A DNA stretch of 64,000 nt from the NCBI RefSeq assembly GCF_029783845.1, contig NZ_LWID01000001.1:2327501-2391500 (forward strand), written 5' to 3'. The notes beneath the pieces are model-generated. The model made no database searches and was not told the DNA's origin. It was given only the letters and a program-made list of their open reading frames with translations. The translations under genes were made by a program, and so were the position numbers. The stretch comes from Volucribacter amazonae. Lineage in GTDB: Bacteria > Pseudomonadota > Gammaproteobacteria > Enterobacterales > Pasteurellaceae. Shown piece after piece: positions 44,849-53,325 of the stretch. Each line of letters begins with the position of its first letter. Positions within the stretch are counted from its first letter, which is position 1.

Positions 44849-44863
44849 TGATAATTATTTGTA
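44849..44863 (-). promoter_or_regulatory. Candidate Fur box
   Basis: TGATAATTATTTGTA matches the 7-1-7 Fur consensus (TGATAAT-N-ATTATCA) fully in the left half and at about four of seven positions in the right. It lies upstream of the SIP-type reductase gene, which fits iron control. Pattern match only. Confidence 0.4.
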
Positions 44864-44913
44864 TAGTTATTTCATACTATGTTGGCAGGTTTTGTCTTTA
44901 AAATAACGATATA
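44862..44913 (-). repeat. Degenerate MITE-like repeat
   Basis: 52 bp beginning TATAGTTATTTCA and ending AAAATAACGATATA, with TGTTGGCAGG inside, resembling a heavily deleted copy of the 106 bp element. Confidence 0.45.
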
Positions 44914-44934
44914 ATGTTAAGCGGAAAATTTTGC

Positions 44935-44965
44935 AAAAAATAACCGCACTTTTGGGGTGCGGTTA
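44935..44965 (-). terminator. hflKC terminator containing an uptake signal
   Basis: On the minus strand TAACCGCAC and GTGCGGTTA pair around CCCAAAA, followed by TTTTTTGC. The uptake core AAGTGCGGT is at 44943-44951. It lies 10 bases after the hflC stop. Confidence 0.8.
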
Positions 44966-44975
44966 AGGGGGTAAG

Positions 44976-45866
44976 TTATTTCTGTGGTGCTTGCATAAAG
45001 CGGAAGAAATCACTATCAGGTTTTAAAATCATGATATTGTTATCATTGTCTTTAAAACTTTTCTCATAGGCTTGTAAACTACGCACAAAGCTATAAAATT
45101 CGGGTTCTTGGCTAAAGGCATCGGCATAGATTTTCGCCGCAGTAGCATCACCCGTGCCGCGTAATTCTTGGGCGGTTCTATTGGCATTAGCCAAAATTAA
45201 GGTAACTTTACGATCTACATCCGCTTGGATAAAGGCTGCTTTTTCCTTACCCTGTGAACGATGCTCTCTTGCTACTGCATCACGCTCGGCACGCATACGT
45301 TGATAAATAGAAGAAGAAACTTCGTCAGGTAAGTTAATTTGTTTTACCCTTACATCAATTACTTCAATACCCAATTCGGAAGTGCTATCTGCCCCTGTAT
45401 TTAAAGCACGTCTTGCACCAGCCATTAATTCGCCACGCGTACCAGAAACAATGTCTTTAATGGTTCTTGAACCGATTTCTGAACGTAAACGGTCGTTGAC
45501 TTTACGGCGTAATAAGTTAGCGGCTTGGGTATAATCGCCACCGCCAGTAGTGGTATAGAAACGTCCAAAATCACTAATTTTCCATTTCACATAAGAATCC
45601 ACCCAAAGATCCTTTTTCTCTACGGTAACAAAGCGATCAGGTTGTCCGTCCAAGGTTTGAATACGGGCATCAAGAATTTTAATGCTATCAATAAATGGGG
45701 TTTTAAAATGTAAACCGGGTTCATAAACCACCACTTTATTGTCTGCATCACGATGCACCTTACCAAAACGTAACATAATGCCTCGTGATCCCTCTTGGAC
45801 AATCACAATACTGGAATATAAAAGGGCAAGAATAATTAAAATAACTGGAGTTAAAAACTTACGCAT
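44976..45866 (-). CDS. hflC: HflC, FtsH protease modulator
   Basis: 296 aa SPFH-domain protein with one N-terminal membrane helix (~4-22) and a large periplasmic part; with HflK it forms a cage around the FtsH protease and tunes turnover of membrane proteins. It shows the family opening SIVIVQEGSRGIMLRFG and the long helix RMRAERDAVAREHRSQGKEKA. The start overlaps the hflK stop by one base (TAATG). Confidence 0.94.
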   Translation of the reverse strand: MRKFLTPVILIILALLYSSIVIVQEGSRGIMLRFGKVHRDADNKVVVYEPGLHFKTPFIDSIKILDARIQTLDGQPDRFVTVEKKDLWVDSYVKWKISDFGRFYTTTGGGDYTQAANLLRRKVNDRLRSEIGSRTIKDIVSGTRGELMAGARRALNTGADSTSELGIEVIDVRVKQINLPDEVSSSIYQRMRAERDAVAREHRSQGKEKAAFIQADVDRKVTLILANANRTAQELRGTGDATAAKIYADAFSQEPEFYSFVRSLQAYEKSFKDNDNNIMILKPDSDFFRFMQAPQK

Positions 45867-47101
45867 TAGTTAAATCTCCCTTGGCGTGTAGTGTTACGTT
45901 GTTCAATACTTGATGACGATGAGGTTTGTTTGGCATCAGATTGACTTGATGAGCCTTTTAGCTGAGGTGGATTGCTTGCTTGACTGCTATTTTCTCTGCT
46001 GGAAAGTTCATCGTTTTTTAATGCTTTACCTTGTAAAATTTGTTCCAATGGTAATACAGTGAGATTATTGCCATTGTGGCTATCCAACATTACTTTTGGT
46101 GTATTCGCCATAACTTTTTCTAAGGTTTGAATATATAAACGTTCACGCATCACTTCAGGGGCAACACGAAATTCTGGTAATAAGCGAGTGAAACGTTCCA
46201 CTTCCCCTTGTGCATCTAACACCACTTGATCTTTATATGCCGTAGCTTGCTCGATCATACGTTGTGCTTCACCTCGCGCGATAGGTTCACGCTCTCTTGC
46301 ATAAGCCTCTGCCTCACGAATATAACGTTGTTCATCTTCTTGAGCTTTAATGGCATCATCAAATGCCGCTTTTACTTCTTCAGGCGGACGTGCGGATTGG
46401 AAGTTTACATCAATAATATTTAGCCCCATATCATAAGGCTGAATAATTTCTTCAAGGGAACGCCAAGTATTTTCTCTTACCACAGAACGTCCAGTGGTTA
46501 AAATATCGTCCATTGGCATATGACCAATAACATAACGTAAGGCACTGTCGGTGGCTTGATTTAAGCTGTCATCAGGATTGGTAACGCTAAACAGATATTT
46601 GGCTGGATCTTGCACCCGATATTGCACCGTCATTTCCACTTTAACCATATTTTCATCTTGGGTTAGCATTGCCCCTTGGGTTCTTAGCTCTTTAACTTGT
46701 TCCACGTTCACTGGGATAACACGATCAATAAAGGTTGGTTTCCAATTTAAACCCGGTTGGACGATAGAATGCAGTTCTCCAAACCGCATCACAACGCCAC
46801 GTTCAGCCTCTTTAATGGTATAAAGCCCGCTTAATCCCCAGATCGCAACACCAATTACCGCAGCAATTGGCAATAATTTACCGAATTTAATATTGCCACC
46901 GTTGCCGTTGTGATTTGCGTTACCGTTTTTGTTACCACCGAGTTTTTTCAGTAAATTACTAAATATTTGCTCTAAATCTGGTGGACTTTGTTCATTACGA
47001 GAACGATCTTGATTTTGCCAACCATTCCCGCCATTATTATTTTGTCCGGGCTGTTGCCCGCCTTGTTGTCCCGGCTTTCCCCAAGGATCTTGATCTGACA
47101 T
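45866..47101 (-). CDS. hflK: HflK, FtsH protease modulator
   Basis: 411 aa. A glycine/asparagine-rich cytoplasmic N-terminal tail (DQDPWGKPGQQGG, PPDLEQIFSNLLKKLGG) precedes one membrane helix (~75-95) and the SPFH domain (GLYTIKEAERGVVMRFGE), as in E. coli HflK; the C-terminal ~60 residues are Ser/Gln-rich. I use the ATG at 47101, six bases after GGAG, rather than four codons upstream. hflC follows with a one-base overlap. In E. coli the unit includes hflX and hfq upstream; here it does not. Confidence 0.94.
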   Translation of the reverse strand: MSDQDPWGKPGQQGGQQPGQNNNGGNGWQNQDRSRNEQSPPDLEQIFSNLLKKLGGNKNGNANHNGNGGNIKFGKLLPIAAVIGVAIWGLSGLYTIKEAERGVVMRFGELHSIVQPGLNWKPTFIDRVIPVNVEQVKELRTQGAMLTQDENMVKVEMTVQYRVQDPAKYLFSVTNPDDSLNQATDSALRYVIGHMPMDDILTTGRSVVRENTWRSLEEIIQPYDMGLNIIDVNFQSARPPEEVKAAFDDAIKAQEDEQRYIREAEAYAREREPIARGEAQRMIEQATAYKDQVVLDAQGEVERFTRLLPEFRVAPEVMRERLYIQTLEKVMANTPKVMLDSHNGNNLTVLPLEQILQGKALKNDELSSRENSSQASNPPQLKGSSSQSDAKQTSSSSSIEQRNTTRQGRFN

Positions 47102-47323
47102 AGCATTCTCCATTTTTTGCAGATAACTGACATTTGGCTACAAAGTTTAAACAAAATATGGGATTAAGTCTAATAAAAAGAATGGCTTGAATAAAAATTA
47201 TCATTGTTGCTGGTTATTATAAGAAAATGATATATAAAATAAGGTATTCTTCTTGTCATACCTTGATATTCTCTTTTATAATCCCGCCACGCCGAAATTA
47301 TTTTTGTTATAAAGGAAATCAAA

Positions 47324-48094
47324 ATGAAATTATTTGCGAAAACTTTATTTGCTAGCCTTGCCCTTGTTTTAGGGATACAAACAGCTAATGCCTCTGAATT
47401 AGCAACACAGCTTGAAAAAACGAAAACCATTCGTGTGGGAACAGAAGGCACTTATGCCCCTTTTACTTTTCATAAAGATGGGCAATTAACAGGTTATGAT
47501 ATTGACGTGATGAACGAAGTAGCGAAACGTTTAGGCTTAACCGTTGAATATAAAGAAACCCAGTGGGACGGTATGTTTGCGGGCTTAAATGCTAAACGTT
47601 TTGATGTGATTGCTAATCAGGTAAGCCCAAACCCAGAGCGAGCGAAAAAATATGTATTCTCTGCGCCCTATAATGTTTCTCGTGCTGTAATTGTTACACG
47701 CGCTGACAATGACAAAATTCAGTCCTTTGCCGATTTAAAAGGGGTAAAATCCGCACAGTCTGCCACCAGTAACTATACTGAATTAGCGAAAAAATACGGG
47801 GCGAATTTAGTAACGGTTGATAGCTTGGCACAAAATTTAGAATTGGTAAAACAAGGGCGTGTTGATGCCACAGTGAATGAACAAATTGCGGTACTAGATT
47901 ATTTCAGCAAACACCCAAATGCGGGTTTAAAAATTGCAGTGAAAAATGATGAAACCATTGGTTCTGCCTTTACATTCTTAAAAGGCAATGAAGATGTGGC
48001 TGAACAATTTAGCCAAGTGCTTGCTCAAATGCGTGCTGACGGCACATTAAAAGCCCTATCAATCAAGTGGTTTGGCGATGACATTACTGAATAA
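47324..48094 (+). CDS. Amino-acid ABC transporter, periplasmic binding protein
   Basis: 256 aa. A signal peptide (~1-23, cut after TANA) precedes a family-3 solute-binding fold: RVGTEGTYAPFTFHKDGQLTGYDIDVMNEVAKRLG and the DGMFAGLNAKRFDVIAN loop. It resembles the H. influenzae HI1080 protein and cystine/polar amino acid receptors such as TcyJ. Permease and ATPase genes follow in order with overlaps. Cystine is the most likely substrate from family resemblance, but other polar amino acids are possible. Confidence 0.9.
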   Translation: MKLFAKTLFASLALVLGIQTANASELATQLEKTKTIRVGTEGTYAPFTFHKDGQLTGYDIDVMNEVAKRLGLTVEYKETQWDGMFAGLNAKRFDVIANQVSPNPERAKKYVFSAPYNVSRAVIVTRADNDKIQSFADLKGVKSAQSATSNYTELAKKYGANLVTVDSLAQNLELVKQGRVDATVNEQIAVLDYFSKHPNAGLKIAVKNDETIGSAFTFLKGNEDVAEQFSQVLAQMRADGTLKALSIKWFGDDITE

Positions 48095-48794
48095 TTTACT
48101 TGCCCAATTACCTTTTATGAATGCAGAACGAGCTGATTTAGCGATCAGCTCGTTTTTGCCAATGTTACAGGCGACGATCATCAATACCATTCCCCTTGCG
48201 ATACTTTCTTTTGTGGGCGGTTTGATGATTGCAACAATTATTGCGTTAATTCGTACAACGCCAGCTAAATCAAAAATACATAAAATTTTGACCGCACTTT
48301 GTCGCTGTTATATTTCCATTATTCGTGGCACACCCTTATTGGTACAGATTTTTATTATTTTTTATGGGTTGCCAAGTTTAAATATTGTGCTTGATCCCTT
48401 TCCTACTGCGGTTATTGCCTTTTCATTAAATATTGGTGCCTATGCCGCAGAGATTGTGCGCGCCTCAATTTTGGCGATACCCAAAGGACAATGGGAAGCC
48501 TCTTATGCCATAGGTATGAATTATCGCCAAGCCTTTGTGCGTACCATTATGCCGCAGGCAATGCGAATTTCCGTACCGCCCCTATCCAATACCTTTATTA
48601 GCACTGTCAAAGATACCTCTCTTGCCTCGTTAGTATTGGTAACTGAGCTGTTTCGTGTGGCACAAAATATTACCGCCAGCAGTTATGAATTTATTTTAAT
48701 TTATAGCGAGGCGGCGTTAATTTATTGGCTGGTTTGTTTTGTTCTTTCCATTTTACAAGAACGGCTAGAAATCCGACTTTCTCGTCATTTGTAA
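48078..48794 (+). CDS. Amino-acid ABC transporter, permease
   Basis: 238 aa with about five helices and the His/Glu permease family motif: GGLMIATIIALIRTTP early, then RGTPLLVQIFIIFYGLP and the EAA loop EASYAIGMNYRQAFVRTIMPQAMRI. It overlaps the binding-protein gene by 17 bases; I use the ATG at 48078 rather than the TTG at 48072. An uptake-signal core lies inside (48291-48299). It forms the membrane channel of the importer, probably as a homodimer. Confidence 0.92.
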   Translation: MTLLNNLLAQLPFMNAERADLAISSFLPMLQATIINTIPLAILSFVGGLMIATIIALIRTTPAKSKIHKILTALCRCYISIIRGTPLLVQIFIIFYGLPSLNIVLDPFPTAVIAFSLNIGAYAAEIVRASILAIPKGQWEASYAIGMNYRQAFVRTIMPQAMRISVPPLSNTFISTVKDTSLASLVLVTELFRVAQNITASSYEFILIYSEAALIYWLVCFVLSILQERLEIRLSRHL

Positions 48795-48804
48795 TTGAGT
48801 AGCT

Positions 48805-49572
48805 ATGTTAGAAATTAAAAATATTCACAAACAATTTAATGGCAATGCCATTTTAAAAGGCATTGATTTGACCATTAATAAAGGCGAAGTGGTGGCAATT
48901 CTTGGTCCCTCAGGTTCAGGTAAAACCACCTTTTTACGTTGTTTAAATTATTTGGAACAACCTGATCAAGGCGAAATTGTATTTACCGACGGTTCGCTAT
49001 CATTAAACTTTGCAGAAAAAATAAGCAAAAGTAAAATTTTGCAATTACGCCGCCGCTCTTCAATGGTCTTTCAACAATATAACCTTTTTCCTCATCGTAC
49101 CGCTGTAGAAAATGTGATGGAGGGAATGGTTGTTGTGCAAAAGAAAGCTAAAGAACAAGCAATACAACAAGCTTTAGCCCTGTTAGCCAAAGTAGGCTTA
49201 CAAGATAAGGCGGACTTGTATCCTAGCCAGTTATCAGGCGGACAGCAACAACGTGTCGGTATTGCTCGAGCATTAGCGGTACAACCTGATTTAATTTTAT
49301 TAGATGAACCCACCTCCGCCCTTGACCCTGAATGGGTAGGCGAAGTATTGCAAGTATTGAAAATGCTTGTCGCAGAGGGCTGGACGATGATTATCGTTAC
49401 GCACGAAATGAAATTTGCCAAAGAAGTTGCCGATAAAATTCTGTTTATGGACGGTGGTGTGGTAGTAGAAAGTAATAATGCTAAAGACTTCTTTAGCAAT
49501 CCTCAACAAGAACGTACTAAACAGTTTTTAATGCAAACAAGCAGTGCGGAATTTGAGGATTATTGTATCTAA
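48805..49572 (+). CDS. Amino-acid ABC transporter, ATP-binding protein
   Basis: 255 aa ATPase with Walker A GPSGSGKTTFLRCLN, Q loop SSMVFQQYNLFPH, signature LSGGQQQRVGIARAL, Walker B LILLDEPTSALDP and the switch histidine in IIVTHEM. It drives the three-gene importer with the two genes upstream, 10 bases away. Convergent with brnQ; the intergenic stretch holds an inverted uptake-signal pair split by a MITE-like repeat. Confidence 0.94.
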   Translation: MLEIKNIHKQFNGNAILKGIDLTINKGEVVAILGPSGSGKTTFLRCLNYLEQPDQGEIVFTDGSLSLNFAEKISKSKILQLRRRSSMVFQQYNLFPHRTAVENVMEGMVVVQKKAKEQAIQQALALLAKVGLQDKADLYPSQLSGGQQQRVGIARALAVQPDLILLDEPTSALDPEWVGEVLQVLKMLVAEGWTMIIVTHEMKFAKEVADKILFMDGGVVVESNNAKDFFSNPQQERTKQFLMQTSSAEFEDYCI

Positions 49573-49592
49573 CTAGTTTATATGAAGGAAGA

Positions 49593-49733
49593 AAGTGCGG
49601 TAAAAATTATTGTATAGTCGTTCCACTTTAAAATGATACAGTGTTGGTACGCCTCGCCGTACTACTTGTACTGTCTTCGGCGTTCCGCCTTGTCTCATTT
49701 TAAATTGAAACGACTATAATTTATACCGCACTT
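49593..49733. terminator. Uptake-signal terminator interrupted by a repeat
   Basis: AAAGTGCGGTAAAAATTAT (from 49592) and ATAATTTATACCGCACTTT (to 49734) are near-inverted copies that would form a bidirectional terminator for the two convergent genes, but a 106 bp MITE-like repeat lies between the arms. The repeat is itself palindromic, so a long nested hairpin can still form. Confidence 0.65.
49613..49718 (+). repeat. Palindromic MITE-like repeat, full copy 4
   Basis: 106 bp with ends TATAGTCGTTCCACTTTAAA and TTTAAATTGAAACGACTATA, close to the copy at 20560. It is inserted between the arms of an uptake-signal terminator. Confidence 0.85.
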
Positions 49734-49738
49734 TTATT

Positions 49739-51034
49739 TTATTCTGTTTTATTTTTCTGTTGTATCAATGCTATTCCCCAACCTAACGCTAGCCCAAGGA
49801 TACCAAATAATAGCCATTCCATTGAGTAGGATTTTAGCGGTAAATGGTGGAATAGCGGAATATCCATAATGGATAAGATTGCTATGATACACACAAATCC
49901 AATAGCCGTTCGTTGAGCAAGCATAGGAACGGGGATAAATAAATTAAGTAATAAGATAAAAATAATGCTCATGGCGATAGGGTAAAGGATAGATAATACA
50001 GGGACTGATTTGCTAATCACAAAATTAAGTCCTTGATTGGCAATCATAAAACTGATTAAGGTAAAAATTGTGGCGTAAGTTTTATAGGATATTTTTCGGT
50101 AAATACTATTAAAATATTCACTGACGGAAACAATTAGCCCTATGGCAGTAGTAAGACAGGCAAGAGAAACGATAATACCGAGCATAATACGTCCAAAATC
50201 GCCAAAGGCACGATTGGTTACGCTATTGAGAATGTAAGTACCGATGTCTTGATTTTTTTCTTTTAATAGTTGTAGTTCGGTGGGATCGATGTAAATTTTA
50301 TTGCCAATCCAAGCTAATGATAGATAAATTAGGGCAAGGGCTAAACCTGCAATTAAAGCGGAAATAATGGTTTGTTTTGTTAGTGCTTGTTTTGTTACCC
50401 CTTTTGCTTGAATAGCCAAAATCACTATCATGGAATAGGCGATTGAGGCGAGGGCGTCCATGGTAAGGTAGCCTTCAACAAAGCCTTTGAAAAATGCGGT
50501 TTGTGTGGTGCTTTGGATTGGTGTTATTTCACTACTTGGTTGAAATAATGCACTCACGACCAATATAAAAATGGCGAGAAGTAATAGGGGCGTGAGTACT
50601 GCACCAATTCGTTCCACCATTTTTGACGGATTTAGGGCAAGCCAAAGGGAAACTAAAAAGTATAATAAGCTGAAAAATAATTGTATCCAAATGGAATATT
50701 GGCTGAAAAAAGGTTGTACAGCCAGTTCGTAAGCGGTTGCACCTGTACGAGGAATGGCAAAAAAAGGTCCTACGCTGAGATAAATGGCGGAAAGGAAAAT
50801 GATTGAGAAATAAGGATTAATTTTATCAAGGGCTTTTTGATAGCCACCTTGATAAAATGATCCCACAATAATGCCTAATAAAGGTAATCCTACGCCAGTG
50901 GCAATAAAGCCAAGAATGGTGGGTAAATAATATTGTTGGCTTTCTAACCCAAGGCGTGGTGGAAAAATAAGATTACCTGCACCGAAAAACATAGCAAATA
51001 GCATAAAGCCAACAATAAGGGTATTTTTATTCAT
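49739..51034 (-). CDS. brnQ: Branched-chain amino acid transport protein BrnQ
   Basis: 431 aa cation-coupled importer of leucine, isoleucine and valine with about twelve helices. Diagnostic stretches are MLFAMFFGAGNLIFPPRLG at the N terminus, GPFFAIPRTGATAYELAV and GYLTMDALASIAYSMIV. The tRNA-Val cluster lies just upstream on the same strand, 63 bases away. Lrp control is known for this function in E. coli, and lrp is also in the window, but I see no defined site. Confidence 0.93.
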   Translation of the reverse strand: MNKNTLIVGFMLFAMFFGAGNLIFPPRLGLESQQYYLPTILGFIATGVGLPLLGIIVGSFYQGGYQKALDKINPYFSIIFLSAIYLSVGPFFAIPRTGATAYELAVQPFFSQYSIWIQLFFSLLYFLVSLWLALNPSKMVERIGAVLTPLLLLAIFILVVSALFQPSSEITPIQSTTQTAFFKGFVEGYLTMDALASIAYSMIVILAIQAKGVTKQALTKQTIISALIAGLALALIYLSLAWIGNKIYIDPTELQLLKEKNQDIGTYILNSVTNRAFGDFGRIMLGIIVSLACLTTAIGLIVSVSEYFNSIYRKISYKTYATIFTLISFMIANQGLNFVISKSVPVLSILYPIAMSIIFILLLNLFIPVPMLAQRTAIGFVCIIAILSIMDIPLFHHLPLKSYSMEWLLFGILGLALGWGIALIQQKNKTE

Positions 51035-51097
51035 AATTATAGTAATAGCCTGTAAGATTTATTCATTATTTTATTATAGATAAAGCAGAGAAGTGAG

Positions 51098-51173
51098 TGG
51101 TGGGCGATACCGGTCTCGAACCAGTGACCCCCTCCTTGTAAGGGAGGTGCTCTCCCAACTGAGCTAATCGCCC
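51098..51173 (-). tRNA. tRNA-Val (anticodon TAC), third in cluster
   Basis: Reading the minus strand, a 76-nt cloverleaf opens GGGCGATTAGCTCAGTTGG, has anticodon loop CTTACAA (anticodon TAC), T-arm GGTTCGAGACC and encoded CCA. The acceptor stem GGGCGAT pairs with ATCGCCC. It is identical to the two copies upstream. Confidence 0.95.
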
Positions 51174-51246
51174 TTAGAATTTAGTACAACCATTGACTAA
51201 ATTTTAAGATTATCTATTAAGATAATGGGAATATTTTAAACTAAAG

Positions 51247-51322
51247 TGGTGGGCGATACCGGTCTCGAACCAGTGACCCCCTCCTTGTAAGGGAGGTGCT
51301 CTCCCAACTGAGCTAATCGCCC
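51247..51322 (-). tRNA. tRNA-Val (anticodon TAC), second in cluster
   Basis: The 76-nt sequence is identical to its neighbours, with anticodon TAC in loop CTTACAA and encoded CCA. It is separated from the next copy by about 73 bases of AT-rich spacer. Confidence 0.95.
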
Positions 51323-51363
51323 ACGTTAGTTTAACATTATCAACAAGAACACTTTAAAAAAAG

Positions 51364-51439
51364 TGGTGGGCGATACCGGTCTCGAACCAGTGACCCCCTC
51401 CTTGTAAGGGAGGTGCTCTCCCAACTGAGCTAATCGCCC
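51364..51439 (-). tRNA. tRNA-Val (anticodon TAC), first in cluster
   Basis: First transcribed of three identical 76-nt copies, with anticodon TAC and encoded CCA. A strong promoter lies 17 bases upstream of it on the minus strand. Confidence 0.95.
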
Positions 51440-51455
51440 CCGTTGATGTGGACGC

Positions 51456-51483
51456 ATTATAAAGACAATAGAATTTCAGTCAA
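51456..51483 (-). promoter_or_regulatory. Promoter of the tRNA-Val cluster
   Basis: On the minus strand TTGACT (51483-51478) and TATAAT (51461-51456) are 16 bases apart, followed by GCGTCCAC, a GC-rich stretch like the discriminator of stringently controlled tRNA promoters. It is divergent from gltX. Confidence 0.75.
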
Positions 51484-51609
51484 TCAAATTTTTATAATTT
51501 TTGTTTGATTGCATTAAAAATAAACATTGTCTATTAATTTGGCGTGGCTTTTAACCAAAGTCATAGTAGAATGTACGCACTTTTTTATTTTTATCATAAG
51601 GTTAATGAA

Positions 51610-53049
51610 ATGAATATTGAACCCTTATTTAAGTTAGATCCTAATGTTAACGTGCGTACCCGTTTTGCACCTAGTCCAACGGGGTATTTGCATGTAGGCG
51701 GTGCAAGAACTGCACTTTATTCTTGGTTATATGCTAAGCATCATCAAGGTGAATTTGTTTTGCGTATTGAAGATACGGATTTAGAACGCTCAACCCCAGA
51801 AGCAACGCAAGCTATTTTAGAGGCAATGGAATGGCTGGAATTAGGTTGGGAACATGGCCCTTATTATCAAACCAAGCGTTTTGATCGTTATAATCAAGTT
51901 ATTGATCAAATGCTGGAACAAGGTTTAGCTTATCGTTGTTATTGTAGTAAAGAACGATTAGAACAATTACGTCATCAACAAGAACAAAACAAACAAAAAC
52001 CACGTTATGACCGCCATTGTTTGCACGATCATCAACATTCTCCTGATGAACCTCACGTGGTGCGTTTTAAAAATCCTACTGAAGGCTCGGTAGTTTTTGA
52101 TGATGCGGTACGTGGACGCATTGAAATCAGCAATCAAGAACTTGATGATTTAATTATTCGCCGTACCGATGGCTCGCCAACCTATAATTTTTGTGTTGTA
52201 GTTGATGACTGGGATATGGGGATTACTCATGTTGTGCGTGGCGAAGATCATATTAATAATACCCCACGTCAAATTAATATTCTAAAAGCATTAAATGCCC
52301 CTATTCCTGTTTATGCTCACGTTTCAATGATCAATGGCGATGATGGACAAAAATTATCCAAACGTCATGGCGCAGTGAGCGTAATGCAGTATCGTGATGA
52401 AGGATATTTACCTGAGGCACTCGTGAATTATTTAGTGCGTTTAGGTTGGGGACATGGTGATCAAGAAATTTTTTCTCGGCAAGAAATGATCGAATTATTT
52501 GATTTACATTCCGTCAGCAAATCCGCCAGTGCATTTAATACCGATAAATTATTGTGGCTAAATCAACATTATATCCGGAGTTTGCCTGCGGAATATGTGG
52601 CACAACATTTAGCGTGGCATTATCAGCAATTAGGCATTGATACTCGCAATGGACCAGCATTAACAGAAATTGTGACTATGCTGGGTGAACGTTGTAAAAC
52701 CCTTAGAGAAATGGCATTAACTAGCCGTTATTTCTTTGAAGAATTTGAGGGCTTTGAGGAAAAAGCCGCACAAAAACATCTCAAAGCCGCTGCACTTGAA
52801 CCATTACAAAAAATTTTGCAAAAACTGACCGCACTTGAGCAATGGGATCTTACCACCACACATCAAGCCATTGAACAAACCGCCGAACAATTAGGTGTGG
52901 GTATGGGAAAAGTAGGTATGCCTTTGCGAGTGGCAGTAACGGGGACAGGACAATCGCCGTCTATGGACGTTACATTAGTGGCGATTGGCAAACAGCGTGT
53001 ATTAGCTCGTATTGAAAAGGCTATTGAATTTATCAAAAAACAAGCATAA
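51610..53049 (+). CDS. gltX: Glutamate--tRNA ligase
   Basis: Charges tRNA-Glu in the cytoplasm. The 479 aa class I synthetase has the HIGH-region RFAPSPTGYLHVGGARTALYSW, a cysteine-containing zinc-site segment (CYCSKERL), WDMGITHVVRGEDHINNTPRQ and the KMSKS-type loop KLSKRHGA. The length is close to E. coli GltX (471). I start at the ATG at 51610 (MNIEPLFKL), eight bases after AAGG. A uptake-signal core lies near the 3' end (52828-52836). It is divergent from the tRNA-Val cluster and followed by tRNA-Ala. Confidence 0.95.
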   Translation: MNIEPLFKLDPNVNVRTRFAPSPTGYLHVGGARTALYSWLYAKHHQGEFVLRIEDTDLERSTPEATQAILEAMEWLELGWEHGPYYQTKRFDRYNQVIDQMLEQGLAYRCYCSKERLEQLRHQQEQNKQKPRYDRHCLHDHQHSPDEPHVVRFKNPTEGSVVFDDAVRGRIEISNQELDDLIIRRTDGSPTYNFCVVVDDWDMGITHVVRGEDHINNTPRQINILKALNAPIPVYAHVSMINGDDGQKLSKRHGAVSVMQYRDEGYLPEALVNYLVRLGWGHGDQEIFSRQEMIELFDLHSVSKSASAFNTDKLLWLNQHYIRSLPAEYVAQHLAWHYQQLGIDTRNGPALTEIVTMLGERCKTLREMALTSRYFFEEFEGFEEKAAQKHLKAAALEPLQKILQKLTALEQWDLTTTHQAIEQTAEQLGVGMGKVGMPLRVAVTGTGQSPSMDVTLVAIGKQRVLARIEKAIEFIKKQA

Positions 53050-53093
53050 TGGGTTAATTTTAAGCAATCAAATAAAATTAACAATCTTGTATA

Positions 53094-53122
53094 TTGACAG
53101 ATGAAGTGGCGAACATTATCAT
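53094..53122 (+). promoter_or_regulatory. Promoter of tRNA-Ala
   Basis: A consensus TTGACA (53094-53099) and TATCAT (53117-53122) are separated by 17 bases, about 30 bases before the tRNA. Confidence 0.7.
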
Positions 53123-53151
53123 TGTCGCCACTTACCAAACATCAAATCTCT

Positions 53152-53228
<77 letters not shown>

Positions 53229-53325
53229 AATTTATTAAATATATCAATAGCTTACAAACTTATTTAAGCCAACTACTATTTAGATATTTAGTGTTGTCAA
53301 GCAAGTTTTTGGATAAATCTAGGGG

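Noticed and set aside
51098..51439. Three regularly repeated ~76-base blocks resembling a CRISPR array
   Set aside because: They fold as tRNA-Val genes; the repeats are too long and no cas genes are present.
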